Origin: DASQHL01 sp963843685
GTDB taxonomy: Bacteria; Chloroflexota; Dehalococcoidia; DSTF01; JACRBR01
Assembly: GCA_963843685.1 (NCBI GenBank)
Contig: CAWJLO010000021.1
Coordinates: forward strand, 9,843-73,842
Direction: 5' to 3'
Length of the DNA stretch: 64,000 bases
Shown: positions 18,001 to 25,778 of the stretch, piece after piece
How positions within the stretch are numbered: the stretch's first letter is position 1
How the letters are laid out: each line of letters begins with the position of its first letter
Program-made: the position numbers and the translations under genes
The notes under the pieces: model-generated
What the model was told of the DNA's origin: nothing
Databases searched by the model: none
Seen by the model: the letters and a program-made list of their open reading frames with translations, nothing else

Positions 18001-19295
18001 GGCGTCACCCGCAGCACCTGCTCCACCCCGTGGGCTCCTTCCAGCTTACGGATCCCGTTCAGAGCGTCCTGCACCGCGTCCTCACGCGCGTCGTGCGTCA
18101 TGATCACGATCTCCGCCGTGCCCGCGCCATCCACTTCCTTCTGGATCACGGAGGCGATGCTGATGGCTCGGTCGCCCAGCGTCGTCGCTATGCGCGCCAG
18201 TACGCCCGGCTGGTCCGCCACGCCGATGCGGAGATAGTACCGCGATCGCGTCTCGCTCACCGGCAGCACGCGCACACCCGACTCGCGCCGGAACGAGTGC
18301 GGCCAGTACACGTTGTTGCTGATGCTCACTGCCGCGTCCAGCGCGTCCGCCACTACGGCCGACGTCGTCGGCAATGACCCCGCGCCCGGGCCTTCGAACA
18401 GTACGCGGTTCATCAGGTCGCCCTCGATCTCGACTGCGTTCAGTACGCCGTCCACGTTCGCCAGCAGCTCGCCTCGCGGCACCAGCGCCGGATGCACCCG
18501 CACTTCGACCGCATCGCCGGACTTCCTGCCCAGGGCGAGCAGCTTGATCGCGTACCCCAGCTCGCTCGCGTACACGAAGTCCCGCGCCGTAAGGCGAGTG
18601 ATCCCTTCCCGGTACACGTCCTCCGGATGCACGTCCACGTGGAACGCCAGCGTCGCCAGGATCGAGAGTTTGAACGCCGCGTCGATCCCTTCCACGTCGT
18701 TCGTCGGGTCCGGCTCGGCGTACCCCAGCCGCTGCGCGTCGGCCAGCGCGTCGGCGAAGCTGGCGCCACCGCCGCTCATCGCCGTCAGGATGTAGTTCGT
18801 CGTTCCGTTGATGATCGCCGTCACGCTGAAGATGTCGTTGGCGAGGAGGTCGCGCTTCAGCGGCGCGATGATCGGGATGCCCCCGCCGACGCTCGCCTCG
18901 TACAGCAGATCGACGTTGTGCTGCCGCGCCAGCGATAGCAGCTCCCCGCCGTGTTTCGCCATCACCTCCTTGTTCGCCGTTACGACGAACTTGTTGGCCG
19001 TGATCGCGTCGCGGAGGTACTCGTACGCCGGCTGCTCGCCCCCGATCACTTCGATGATCAGTCTGATCTCGGGATCCCGGATCAACTCGCCCGCGTCGGT
19101 CGTGAGCAGCGACGCGTCTACGCTGAAGCCGCGCGCCTTCGCCGGGTCGCGTACCAGCACGCGCCGCAGCACCAGCGGCAACCCGATCTGTCGCGCGTAG
19201 ACGTCGGCCTTCTCGTGCAGGATTCGTGCGACGCCGCTGCCGACGCCGCCGAGCCCCATCAGGCCGATGCCTATCGCCCGCGCGTCATTGCCCAT
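17997..19295 (-). CDS. hom: homoserine dehydrogenase
   Basis: A 432-aa NAD(P)-dependent homoserine dehydrogenase. The Rossmann motif is GLMGLGGVGSGVARIL; the catalytic domain has NGTTNYILTAMSGGGASFAD and DVEGIDAAFKLSILA with the catalytic lysine; residues 350-430 form a C-terminal ACT domain (YYLRIGVADQPGVLARIAT), which implies feedback control by an amino acid, probably threonine. The gene starts within the 3' end of the foldase gene and ends in an ATGA overlap with the coiled-coil gene. Confidence 0.96.
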   Translation of the reverse strand: MGNDARAIGIGLMGLGGVGSGVARILHEKADVYARQIGLPLVLRRVLVRDPAKARGFSVDASLLTTDAGELIRDPEIRLIIEVIGGEQPAYEYLRDAITANKFVVTANKEVMAKHGGELLSLARQHNVDLLYEASVGGGIPIIAPLKRDLLANDIFSVTAIINGTTNYILTAMSGGGASFADALADAQRLGYAEPDPTNDVEGIDAAFKLSILATLAFHVDVHPEDVYREGITRLTARDFVYASELGYAIKLLALGRKSGDAVEVRVHPALVPRGELLANVDGVLNAVEIEGDLMNRVLFEGPGAGSLPTTSAVVADALDAAVSISNNVYWPHSFRRESGVRVLPVSETRSRYYLRIGVADQPGVLARIATTLGDRAISIASVIQKEVDGAGTAEIVIMTHDAREDAVQDALNGIRKLEGAHGVEQVLRVTP

Positions 19296-20577
19296 TGCCG
19301 GGCGCCACAGGCTGACTCGGGGCTACCGGAGTCGATCCGGCCACCGTTGGAACTGACGCCGCCGTAGCTCCCGGCGTCGGCTGGGACGCCGGCGTGCCTG
19401 GCGTTGCCTCGCCGGTAGCCTGACTCGTCGGAGGCGCCAGCGCCGCTGCCGTCGCAGCGGCCGACGACGCTGCTGCCTGCGTGGCCTGCGCCGCGATCTG
19501 CTGCTTCTGCACCTTCGGCAAGATGTTCGACGCCACCCAGCCGAGCGCATCGCTCTGCGCCTGCGTGTCCCAGTCGCGGAAGACCGTCATGCTAGCTTCC
19601 GTGTTCGTCAGCCAGTCGTTGTACTGCTTGTTCGCCAGCCCCGGCTTCTCGCTATCCGTCACTGGTTGGTCCGACCGGTCCACCAGCCGCACGATGTAGA
19701 ACACGGTGCCGCTGCTGTTCTGCAGCACCGCGCTCGTATCGCCGGGCTTCGCCGTCGAAAGAAAGCTTTGATACGTCGCGTCGGCGAGGTCGACGGGTGA
19801 GTAGTCGTGCAACCCTCCCGTCGTCGCAACGTTGCTCTCTTTGGACACCGCCTTCGCGACGGTCGCCCAGTCCTCCCCGCTGTTAACTCGGTACAGCGCC
19901 GCGTTGGCGTCGTCCTGCGTGGCGGTCTGGATCAGGTCGAACTTCGCCTGGGAGACCGTCGCTGGCACCTCGGACGTGAACTTGGCGACCACCTTCGACT
20001 CGAGTTGCTGGCCGCGCAGCAGCCGGCGATACTCCGTCTCTGTGAGGCCCGTGAGATCCAGCTGCTTCTTGAGCGCGTCGGCGACGGCTTGATTAGTCGC
20101 GTTCGACGCCAGCCCCAGTTTGGCGAGCAGGTTCTGCTGCACTTCATCGCTTGTAAGGGTGACGCCCAGGTCCGACTCGGCGCGTGTAACCAGAGTAATC
20201 TCGTCTAACTCGGCCCTGTACGTGGTTTCGCCGAGAACCGTCACCGCCTGGCTGCTCTGCTGAAATGCCGACGCGTTCGGCCCCTGGCTGTACTCGTACC
20301 CCATCCGTCGCCGCATCGCGCTGTACGAGACCTTGATCCCGTTGGCTTCGAGCACGGTTCGGTTCCGGGGCTTGATCACGGCGTTCCAGTAACCGAGCGC
20401 CAGCACGCCCAGCACGATCACCAGCACCAGGCCCACGCCGCCGAGGAGCAGCAGCCGCGACGACTGCTCCGGGTCCATCTTGAACGCGTCGCGCCAGGAC
20501 CCGCCGGACTTGTGGGACGTCGGCTTGCGCGCCGGCTGCGGCCGCGTCCCGCGTCCCGACTTGCTCTCGCCTGCCAT
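19285..20577 (-). CDS. membrane-anchored PpiC/SurA-like peptidyl-prolyl isomerase
   Basis: A 430-aa protein with a positively charged N terminus and one membrane segment (residues about 41-64, LLLLGGVGLVLVIVLGVLAL), then an extracytoplasmic SurA-N-like helical region and a parvulin domain (about 195-320; YRVNSGEDWATVAKAVSKES, GGLHDYSPVDLADATYQSFL, VFYIVRLVDR). The final 100 residues are Ala/Pro/Thr-rich, probably disordered. It is likely a foldase for exported proteins. ATG at 20577 was chosen for its upstream GGAGG. Its stop overlaps the hom start. Confidence 0.85.
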   Translation of the reverse strand: MAGESKSGRGTRPQPARKPTSHKSGGSWRDAFKMDPEQSSRLLLLGGVGLVLVIVLGVLALGYWNAVIKPRNRTVLEANGIKVSYSAMRRRMGYEYSQGPNASAFQQSSQAVTVLGETTYRAELDEITLVTRAESDLGVTLTSDEVQQNLLAKLGLASNATNQAVADALKKQLDLTGLTETEYRRLLRGQQLESKVVAKFTSEVPATVSQAKFDLIQTATQDDANAALYRVNSGEDWATVAKAVSKESNVATTGGLHDYSPVDLADATYQSFLSTAKPGDTSAVLQNSSGTVFYIVRLVDRSDQPVTDSEKPGLANKQYNDWLTNTEASMTVFRDWDTQAQSDALGWVASNILPKVQKQQIAAQATQAAASSAAATAAALAPPTSQATGEATPGTPASQPTPGATAASVPTVAGSTPVAPSQPVAPGNGQ

Positions 20578-20672
20578 CGATTCACCACCCTCCGCGCGTC
20601 CCAGAGTCAAACGCGGGACACGCGGCTGTGTTGCCTGCTACCGGCCTCGCGTCACCGGCCGCTGCTGCTCCG

Positions 20673-21071
20673 CTAGCGGGAGAACGTGCTCGTCGTGCGG
20701 ATGTGGTCCGCGGTGTACGGCAGCAGCGCCAGGTGCCGCGCCCGCTTGATAGCGAGCGTCAGCCGCCTCTGGTGGCGCGCGCACGTCCCCGTCTTCCGGC
20801 GGGGCTCGATCTTACCGCGGTCGGAGATGTACCGCCGCAGCTTCACCGGGTCCTTGTAGTCGATGATGTCAATCTTGTCCACGCAGAACGCGCAGACCTT
20901 CCGACGCCCGCCGAAACGCCCTCTTCCGCCGCCGCCACCTCCGCTGCGTCGCGGGCCGCCACCGGACCGCTCCTCGGGCCGGCCGGGACCTTCCGGTCGG
21001 GGCGACGCACCTTCGTCCGGTGCTTGCGTCGCCGGAGGGCTCAACTCGCCTTCCGCTACCTCACTCGTCAT
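20673..21071 (-). CDS. rpsR: ribosomal protein S18 with N-terminal extension
   Basis: A 132-aa S18. The conserved core begins near residue 58 (VCAFCVDKIDIIDYKDPVKL) and ends IKRARHLALLPYTADH; two cysteines could bind zinc. The first 55 residues are an additional Pro/Glu then Gly/Arg-rich stretch (GGGPRRSGGGGGGRGRFGGR), which most S18 proteins lack. It follows ssb in the classic rpsF-ssb-rpsR order. If an internal start were used, there is no ATG between residue 1 and the core, which argues that the extension is translated. Confidence 0.93.
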   Translation of the reverse strand: MTSEVAEGELSPPATQAPDEGASPRPEGPGRPEERSGGGPRRSGGGGGGRGRFGGRRKVCAFCVDKIDIIDYKDPVKLRRYISDRGKIEPRRKTGTCARHQRRLTLAIKRARHLALLPYTADHIRTTSTFSR

Positions 21072-21116
21072 GCGTCATCCTTCCTCCCACGGCGCCCACG
21101 AGGCGCCTATTCCAAA

Positions 21117-21536
21117 CTATTCGAACGGAAGGTCGTCTGGATCGACCGCCGCCGGTGCAGCGCCGCCGTCGTCGAACCGGTCCATCCGCGCCGCGCCGCC
21201 GCCCCCCGCGCTCCCGAGGAACAGCACCGTCTGCGCCACGACCTCCGTCTTGTACCGCTTCTGTCCGTCCTGCCCTTCCCACGATCGGGTCTGGAGGCGT
21301 CCTTCCACGTACGCCTGCCGCCCCTTCGCGAGAAACTGGCTGCACAACTCCGCCAGCTTGTCCCACGTCACCACGTCGAACCAGTCGGTCTCTTCGCGGC
21401 GCTCCCCTTCCGGCGTGTTGTGCGTCCTGTTGCACGCCAGCGAGAACGTCGTCACGGCCTTCCCGTTCGCCGTGTAACGCATCTCCGGGTCCTTGCCCAC
21501 GTTCCCGATGAGCATCACTTTGTTCAAACCCGCCAT
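21117..21536 (-). CDS. ssb: single-stranded DNA-binding protein
   Basis: A 139-aa SSB with a complete OB fold (MAGLNKVMLIGNVGKDPEMR; TDWFDVVTWDKLAELCSQFL; GRQAYVEGRLQTRSWEGQDG). A short gly-rich linker leads to an acidic tip ending DPDDLPFE, a variant of the usual DDDIPF partner-binding end with one extra Glu. The start at 21536 has GAGAGGG upstream and lies between rpsF and rpsR. Confidence 0.96.
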   Translation of the reverse strand: MAGLNKVMLIGNVGKDPEMRYTANGKAVTTFSLACNRTHNTPEGERREETDWFDVVTWDKLAELCSQFLAKGRQAYVEGRLQTRSWEGQDGQKRYKTEVVAQTVLFLGSAGGGGAARMDRFDDGGAAPAAVDPDDLPFE

Positions 21537-21592
21537 CTCTTTACGTCCCTCTCGAGTGTCCGCGGGCCCGCGCCGGTCCGGTCGTTCGCCGT

Positions 21593-21883
21593 CTACTCCT
21601 CGTCCTTGCGGATCAACAGATGTCGCAGCACGTCGTCCGAAATCGCGAATCCGCTCTCCAGTTCGTGCGCCCGCGCCGGGTCGAGCCGGATCTGCGTCAC
21701 GACGTAGTTCCCCTCGACGTGCCGTTTGATCGGGTACGCCAGCTTGCGGCGCCCCCACGGTGTGATCTCCGCGATCTCGCCCCCGCGCCCGGTCACCGCC
21801 GTGGTGACGCGTTCGATCGCGGCCGGCACGTCCTCCTCCGCGATCTCCGGACTCATCACCACCACGAGCTCGTATTCGTGCAA
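21593..21883 (-). CDS. rpsF: ribosomal protein S6
   Basis: A 96-aa S6 (HEYELVVVMSPEIAEEDVPA; WGRRKLAYPIKRHVEGNYVV), partner of S18 on the 30S platform. The start TTG at 21883 was chosen because GGAGGG precedes it and homologues begin M-x-x-YEL; an ATG at 21907 would add eight residues. It is the first gene of the rpsF-ssb-rpsR unit, behind a TTGACT/TATAAT promoter and a GC-rich leader stem. Confidence 0.95.
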   Translation of the reverse strand: MHEYELVVVMSPEIAEEDVPAAIERVTTAVTGRGGEIAEITPWGRRKLAYPIKRHVEGNYVVTQIRLDPARAHELESGFAISDDVLRHLLIRKDEE

Positions 21884-21914
21884 GATCCCTCCACGTTCAG
21901 TCGTCAAAGCAAAT

Positions 21915-21954
21915 CGGCCGGGCGCTCCGGAGTGCTCACTCGGAGGCCGGGCCG
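21915..21954 (-). promoter_or_regulatory. candidate S6:S18 autoregulatory leader stem
   Basis: In the rpsF leader, outer arms CGGCC and GGCCG enclose an internal loop and an inner stem CTCCGAGTG-AG-CACTCCGGAG with one bulged C. S6:S18 complexes are known to bind a leader stem with a CCG-containing loop in many phyla; the operon encodes both proteins. The match here is by architecture only. Confidence 0.4.
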
Positions 21955-21997
21955 TGCGAACATCGTCTATTCGTTAGGTCGCTCGACAGCGCACGCA

Positions 21998-22026
21998 ATT
22001 ATAGGAAGCGCCCTCAGTCAAGTCAA
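21998..22026 (-). promoter_or_regulatory. rpsF operon promoter
   Basis: Minus-strand TTGACT (22021-22026), 17-bp spacer, TATAAT (21998-22003). The predicted start gives a leader of roughly 105 nt before the rpsF TTG. This is the best sigma-70 promoter in the window. Confidence 0.8.
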
Positions 22027-22113
22027 CGCGAAGCCCGCCGCCCTCCACTGTAACCTGTCGCCCGCAGGCGGTACGCTGTGCGCGTAGTCCGTAGCCCATA
22101 CGAGAGGTGGCCG

Positions 22114-22311
22114 ATGCGTAAAGACCTCATGGACATCCTCGCCTGCCCCATGTGCAAAGGCGAACTGACCCTCACCATCGACGAGGAGAAGGACGACGAG
22201 ATCGTCCGCGGGACGCTGTTCTGCGCCAAATGCAACGAGCGCTACCCGATCGAAGACAGCATCCCGAACCTCCTGCCGCCCGACCTCCGCAAAGCGGCGA
22301 GCGGCGCCTGA
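22114..22311 (+). CDS. Trm112-like zinc protein
   Basis: A 65-aa protein of the Trm112/UPF0434 family. It begins MRKDLMDILACPMCKGELTL and has a second zinc half-site FCAKCNERYPIEDSIPNLLP. In eukaryotes and archaea Trm112 activates methyltransferases; bacterial versions are often encoded next to such enzymes, but none is adjacent here. Start chosen by the upstream GAGAGGTGG. It is transcribed divergently from rpsF. Confidence 0.85.
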   Translation: MRKDLMDILACPMCKGELTLTIDEEKDDEIVRGTLFCAKCNERYPIEDSIPNLLPPDLRKAASGA

Positions 22312-22328
22312 GTTCCCGGAGGATCGAT

Positions 22329-22559
22329 ATGGGACGCTCACGACAGCTCGGCATGTACATCGTCATTGCCGCCTCCATCCAGGCGCTCGTCATGCTCGTC
22401 GGTGCCATGCGCCGCAGCTACTGGGTCATCGCCCTGCCTGTGCTCGTCGCCACCGGCATCGTCAGCGCCCTCGCGTTCTGGGTCGGCTGGACGATGATGA
22501 ACACCGAGCCGGACATGGCGGAACTGGAGGAGCAGGAGAACGTCCCTGCGCCCATCTAG
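22329..22559 (+). CDS. small two-helix membrane protein
   Basis: A 76-aa protein with two hydrophobic segments (about residues 8-26 and 33-54, the latter ending FWVGWTMMNTEPD) and an acidic C-terminal tail MAELEEQEN. GGAGG lies 6 nt before the ATG, 17 bp after the Trm112-like stop codon, so the two genes form one unit. No family recognised. Confidence 0.65.
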   Translation: MGRSRQLGMYIVIAASIQALVMLVGAMRRSYWVIALPVLVATGIVSALAFWVGWTMMNTEPDMAELEEQENVPAPI

Positions 22560-22581
22560 CCCCGCAGTCCTCCCCACAATG

Positions 22582-22607
22582 AAAACACCCGGCTTGGGTG
22601 CCGGGTG
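22582..22607 (-). terminator. Rho-independent terminator of zinc-ribbon gene
   Basis: On the minus strand a stem of CACCCGGC and GCCGGGTG around a 6-nt loop is followed by TTTT. It lies 47 bp after the zinc-ribbon stop codon and also separates it from the convergent membrane-protein gene. Confidence 0.7.
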
Positions 22608-22653
22608 CGCGATCACGCTGTAGGACGTTCGTCCGCCGGAGTCGTTTCGGAGT

Positions 22654-22860
22654 CTAGAGCCGCAGCTTCCCGTGTGAAGGCTGCCTGCGGCGCTGCCGCG
22701 GGTGCCCCTCTTCCTCGTCCAGCAGGTCGATCGGTGGCGTCGACACCGCCTCGTGGACGTAGCCGCAGCACAGGCACGTGCTGTACGCGCCGTACCAATC
22801 GCGTTCTACGATCATGGAGCCTCGGCAGCGGGGACAAGTTCGGGGAAGGGCGGTGTTCAT
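22654..22860 (-). CDS. 68-aa zinc-ribbon protein under riboswitch
   Basis: A small protein with two CxxC knuckles, TCPRCRGSMIVERDWYGAY and STCLCCGYVHE, making one zinc ribbon, followed by an acidic patch (LLDEEEG) and a basic tail rich in Arg and Gln. ATG at 22860 has GGAGG 8 nt upstream; an in-frame ATG at 22890 would lengthen it by ten residues. It is the only gene between the c-di-AMP riboswitch (22953-23115) and the terminator at 22582-22607, so expression should respond to c-di-AMP. The function is unknown; DNA, RNA or protein binding are all possible. Confidence 0.75.
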   Translation of the reverse strand: MNTALPRTCPRCRGSMIVERDWYGAYSTCLCCGYVHEAVSTPPIDLLDEEEGHPRQRRRQPSHGKLRL

Positions 22861-22871
22861 GAGGCAGTCCT

Positions 22872-22885
22872 CCACGGGCCCGTGG
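22872..22885 (-). promoter_or_regulatory. palindrome overlapping ribosome-binding site
   Basis: CCACGGGCCCGTGG is a perfect palindrome whose 3' arm runs into the GGAGG (22869-22873) of the zinc-ribbon gene. As RNA it could form a small hairpin that hides the ribosome-binding site, a possible expression platform for the riboswitch upstream. Confidence 0.45.
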
Positions 22886-22952
22886 GCCATCCCCCCGCGG
22901 CCGCGCGGGAGATCCATCAGAAAGCCGCTACGCCACCAATCACGGGCCTTCC

Positions 22953-23115
22953 GATGCCTACGGGGTTAGCTGTCGGGTTCGGACTGAAGGCTGTCCTACG
23001 CATCGACGCGCCGGTATGCACCGGGTCGCCGCACGATTCACCCCGCCCGCTGTGCGCGGATTTGGTTCCCCCGCCACCGCCTGCCGGTGCTCCGGCTCAG
23101 CGACGTTCGGCTTGC
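22953..23115 (-). ncRNA. c-di-AMP riboswitch (ydaO/yuaA type)
   Basis: The minus strand carries the conserved blocks of the ydaO aptamer in order: GCTGAGCC and a G-rich block GGGGGAACC, then GGGGTGAATC, GTAGGAC, AGTCC, and the diagnostic 3' block CCCGACAGCTAACCCCGTAG followed by GC. The 5' AAGCC can pair with the terminal GGCAT to close P1. This class binds c-di-AMP and usually turns genes off; it often precedes cell-wall or ion-transport genes. Here the promoter at 23177-23206 and a 68-aa zinc-ribbon gene complete the unit. Confidence 0.85.
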
Positions 23116-23133
23116 CCGCCCGGAGGCAGGCGC

Positions 23134-23158
23134 GACTCTCGACCGACCGCAGAGAGTC
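23134..23158 (-). promoter_or_regulatory. 5' leader hairpin before riboswitch
   Basis: Arms GACTCTC and GAGAGTC enclose an 11-nt loop between the promoter and the aptamer. It may protect the transcript 5' end or be an added riboswitch helix. Confidence 0.4.
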
Positions 23159-23176
23159 ATTTGTGATTTCCGGTAC

Positions 23177-23206
23177 ATGTTACGATCGGATGGCGTTTCC
23201 TGTCAA
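23177..23206 (-). promoter_or_regulatory. promoter of riboswitch transcript
   Basis: Minus-strand TTGACA (23201-23206), 18-bp spacer, TAACAT (23177-23182). The start should lie near 23170, giving a leader of about 310 nt before the zinc-ribbon ATG. Between 23207 and the next gene at 23485 I see no gene or other element. Confidence 0.7.
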
Positions 23207-23484
23207 CGGGTCTCCGCGATTTTCGTACGGATTCTGTAAAGCGCCCCCCCGGATCTACGAGAAATGGAACAAGAGTGCGATCCGGCTGCGTTCGCCGTAA
23301 TCATCACACTCGCGCCCTGAGTCGGCTTGCCATCTGGGAGCGTCCAGGCTGCGCTCGCCCCGCGTCGAGATGCGGGATCGAGATGGCGAGACACGTCGAT
23401 CACGTCGGCAGCGGCGCTGATGACACCGCCCCTTCGTCGATCTACGATGGTCGCGATCGGTTCAGCCTGAGTTCGGAGGGCGCA

Positions 23485-24489
23485 ATGGTCGCGGAAACCT
23501 CAATCGTCGCTAGGCTGCAGGGTGCGCGCGACCGCGGCGTCGCCTATCTCCTGAAGCAGCAGCGCGCCGATGGCGCCATTGGCAACCCCGAGACGGAGGG
23601 CCTCGCCCCCTACTACAAGGCCGTCTGGGCGCTCGCCGCCGCCGGCCGCACCGAGGAGGGCAACCGCCTCGTTTCGTGGATCGCAAAGAACGTCCAGGAT
23701 GAAGCCGGCGACTTCTCCGGCGACCTTCGCGGCTCCGACCACAACTACAGCTACCCGTACCCCAACGGCTGGATCATCTGCGGCGCCCAGAAGCTCGGCC
23801 GCTTCGACCTCACGCACCGCGGCATGGACTTCCTCCTCACGCTCCAGAACAACGAGGACGGCGGCTTCCGCATGCAGCGCGACAAGCCCGACTCGCCGCA
23901 GGATCTCCTCTGCAGCTCACAGGCCGGCAACGCCTGCCTCTTCACCGGCCATCTGGCCGAGGCGAAGAACGTCGGCCGTTTCCTCCGCTCAGTCTGGGAC
24001 GCGCAGCCATACCCGGAGCGTGAGCTCTTCTTCGTCTACAAGCCCGGCCAGGGTCTCCGCACCGACTTCCCCGACGAGCGTCAGCGCCTCCACTCCATCC
24101 GCATCGACAAGCGCCGCCAGATGTACTTCAACATGGGCATCGCCGCCGCCTTCCTCGCCCGCCTCACCATGGCCACCGGCGACCACGAGTGGGCCGATCT
24201 CGGCAAGCGCTACCTGGAGATCGGCTTCAACGTCCTCGACGAGATGTACGAGACCGCGCAGGTCGGCAAGGTCGGCTGGGGCTCCGCCCTGGTCTACGGC
24301 GTCACCGGCGACCGCCGCTACCTCGACCTCGCCACGCGCGTCGGCGAGGCGCTGATCGCCCAGCAGACCGACACCGGCGGCTGGGACAACACCGGCGGCT
24401 ACGTCAGCGACGCCATCCGCACCGAGGTCACCTGCGAGTTCATCGTCCTGCTCGACGAGATGATCGGCGGCCTCGGCTCCCGCGCCTGA
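23485..24489 (+). CDS. half-length terpenoid-cyclase-fold protein
   Basis: A 334-aa all-helical protein with prenyltransferase/squalene-oxidase-type repeats: GVAYLLKQQRADGAIGNPE near the N terminus, GMDFLLTLQNNEDGGFRMQR, and ALIAQQTDTGGWDNTGGYV near the end. This is an (alpha/alpha) toroid about half the length of squalene-hopene cyclase, with no DXDDTA motif visible, so cyclisation is doubtful. GGAGGG precedes the ATG by 4 nt. Such proteins sometimes accompany glycosyltransferase/methyltransferase gene sets like the one at 4.3-9.3 kb, but the link here is only suggestive. Confidence 0.75.
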   Translation: MVAETSIVARLQGARDRGVAYLLKQQRADGAIGNPETEGLAPYYKAVWALAAAGRTEEGNRLVSWIAKNVQDEAGDFSGDLRGSDHNYSYPYPNGWIICGAQKLGRFDLTHRGMDFLLTLQNNEDGGFRMQRDKPDSPQDLLCSSQAGNACLFTGHLAEAKNVGRFLRSVWDAQPYPERELFFVYKPGQGLRTDFPDERQRLHSIRIDKRRQMYFNMGIAAAFLARLTMATGDHEWADLGKRYLEIGFNVLDEMYETAQVGKVGWGSALVYGVTGDRRYLDLATRVGEALIAQQTDTGGWDNTGGYVSDAIRTEVTCEFIVLLDEMIGGLGSRA

Positions 24490-24610
24490 GCCAACCGGCG
24501 CCTGCCGCATACTTCAGGCCGATTGCACGTCGCCCGCCGTTGGCGGATGATGCCCCTTGCCTGTCGATGCGCTGATGTACCCGGACCAGCGCCCGAGGAA
24601 AGGAGCACCC

Positions 24611-25693
24611 GTGAAAGCCGCCATATTCCGCGCGCCCAAGCAGGACCTCACCATTGAGGACGTCGACGTCGACAGGCCCGGCCCGCGCGAGGTGCTCGTC
24701 CGCACCGTCGCCTGCGGCGTCTGCCACAGCGACCTCCACTTCGTCGAGGGCCTCTACCCGTACCCCGCCCCCGCCATCCTCGGCCACGAGCCCTCCGGCA
24801 TCGTCGAGGAGGTCGGCGAGTTGGTGACCTACGTCCAGCCGGGTGACCACGTCATCGGCTGCCTCTCCGTCTTCTGCGGCCACTGCGAGCAGTGCATGAC
24901 CGGCCACCCGAACCTCTGCCAGAGCCCCGATACGAAGCGCGCGCCCAACGAGAAGCCGCGCCTCTCGCAGCACGGTGAGCCCATCTACCAGGGCCTGAAC
25001 CTCGGCGCCTACGCGGAGCGCATGCTCCTGCACGAGAACGCCATCGTGAAGATCCGCGAGGACATGCCGCTCGATAAGGCCGCCCTCATCGGCTGCGGCG
25101 TCATGACCGGCGTCGGCGCCGTCATGAACACCGCCCGCATCCCCGCCGGCTCGTCCGTCGCCGTCTGGGGCTGCGGCGGCGTCGGTCTCGCCGCGATCCA
25201 GGGCGCCCGCATCGCCGGTGCGCGCATGATCATCGCCGTCGATACCCTCGAGAACAAACTCGCCACCGCCCGCGAGCTGGGTGCGACGCACGTCGTCGAT
25301 GCCTCCTCGCACGACCCCGTCGCAGCGGTCAAGGACATCACCGGCGGCGGCGTTGAGTACTCCTTCGAGGCCATCGGGCTGAAGATCGCCGCTGAGCAGG
25401 CCTTCAACAGCCTCGCCTCCGGCGGCACCGCCACCGTGATCGGCATGATCCCCGTCGGCCAGAAGGTCGAACTGGACGGCTACCAGTTCCTCAGCGAGAA
25501 GAAGATCCAGGGCAGCACGATGGGCTCCAACCGCTTCCGCGTCGACATGCCCCGCTACATCGACTTCTACCTGCAGGGCCGCCTCAAGCTCGACGAGATG
25601 ATCAGCCGCAAGGGCCGCCTGGAAGACGTCAACGAAGCCTTCCGCGCCATGAAGGCCGGCGAAGTCGCCCGCACCGTCCTCACCTTCGACTGA
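24611..25693 (+). CDS. zinc-dependent alcohol dehydrogenase
   Basis: A 360-aa medium-chain dehydrogenase/reductase. Catalytic zinc ligands are in CGVCHSDLHFVEG and GHEPSGIVEEVG; the structural zinc lobe is CGHCEQCMTGHPNLC. The NAD-binding loop is VWGCGGVGLAAIQGARIAG followed by an acidic residue (AVDTLENK), favouring NAD. The shape matches class III / aryl- or formaldehyde-type alcohol dehydrogenases. GTG at 24611 is used because GGAGC precedes it and homologues start MKAAIF. Confidence 0.92.
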   Translation: MKAAIFRAPKQDLTIEDVDVDRPGPREVLVRTVACGVCHSDLHFVEGLYPYPAPAILGHEPSGIVEEVGELVTYVQPGDHVIGCLSVFCGHCEQCMTGHPNLCQSPDTKRAPNEKPRLSQHGEPIYQGLNLGAYAERMLLHENAIVKIREDMPLDKAALIGCGVMTGVGAVMNTARIPAGSSVAVWGCGGVGLAAIQGARIAGARMIIAVDTLENKLATARELGATHVVDASSHDPVAAVKDITGGGVEYSFEAIGLKIAAEQAFNSLASGGTATVIGMIPVGQKVELDGYQFLSEKKIQGSTMGSNRFRVDMPRYIDFYLQGRLKLDEMISRKGRLEDVNEAFRAMKAGEVARTVLTFD

Positions 25694-25778
25694 CCGCCCC
25701 GCCGGGTCGTCGGTCAGCCGTAGGCTACGCGTCGTGCACGGTTGGAGCGCCCCGTCGCAGAATGGCGGCGGAGGCGCG

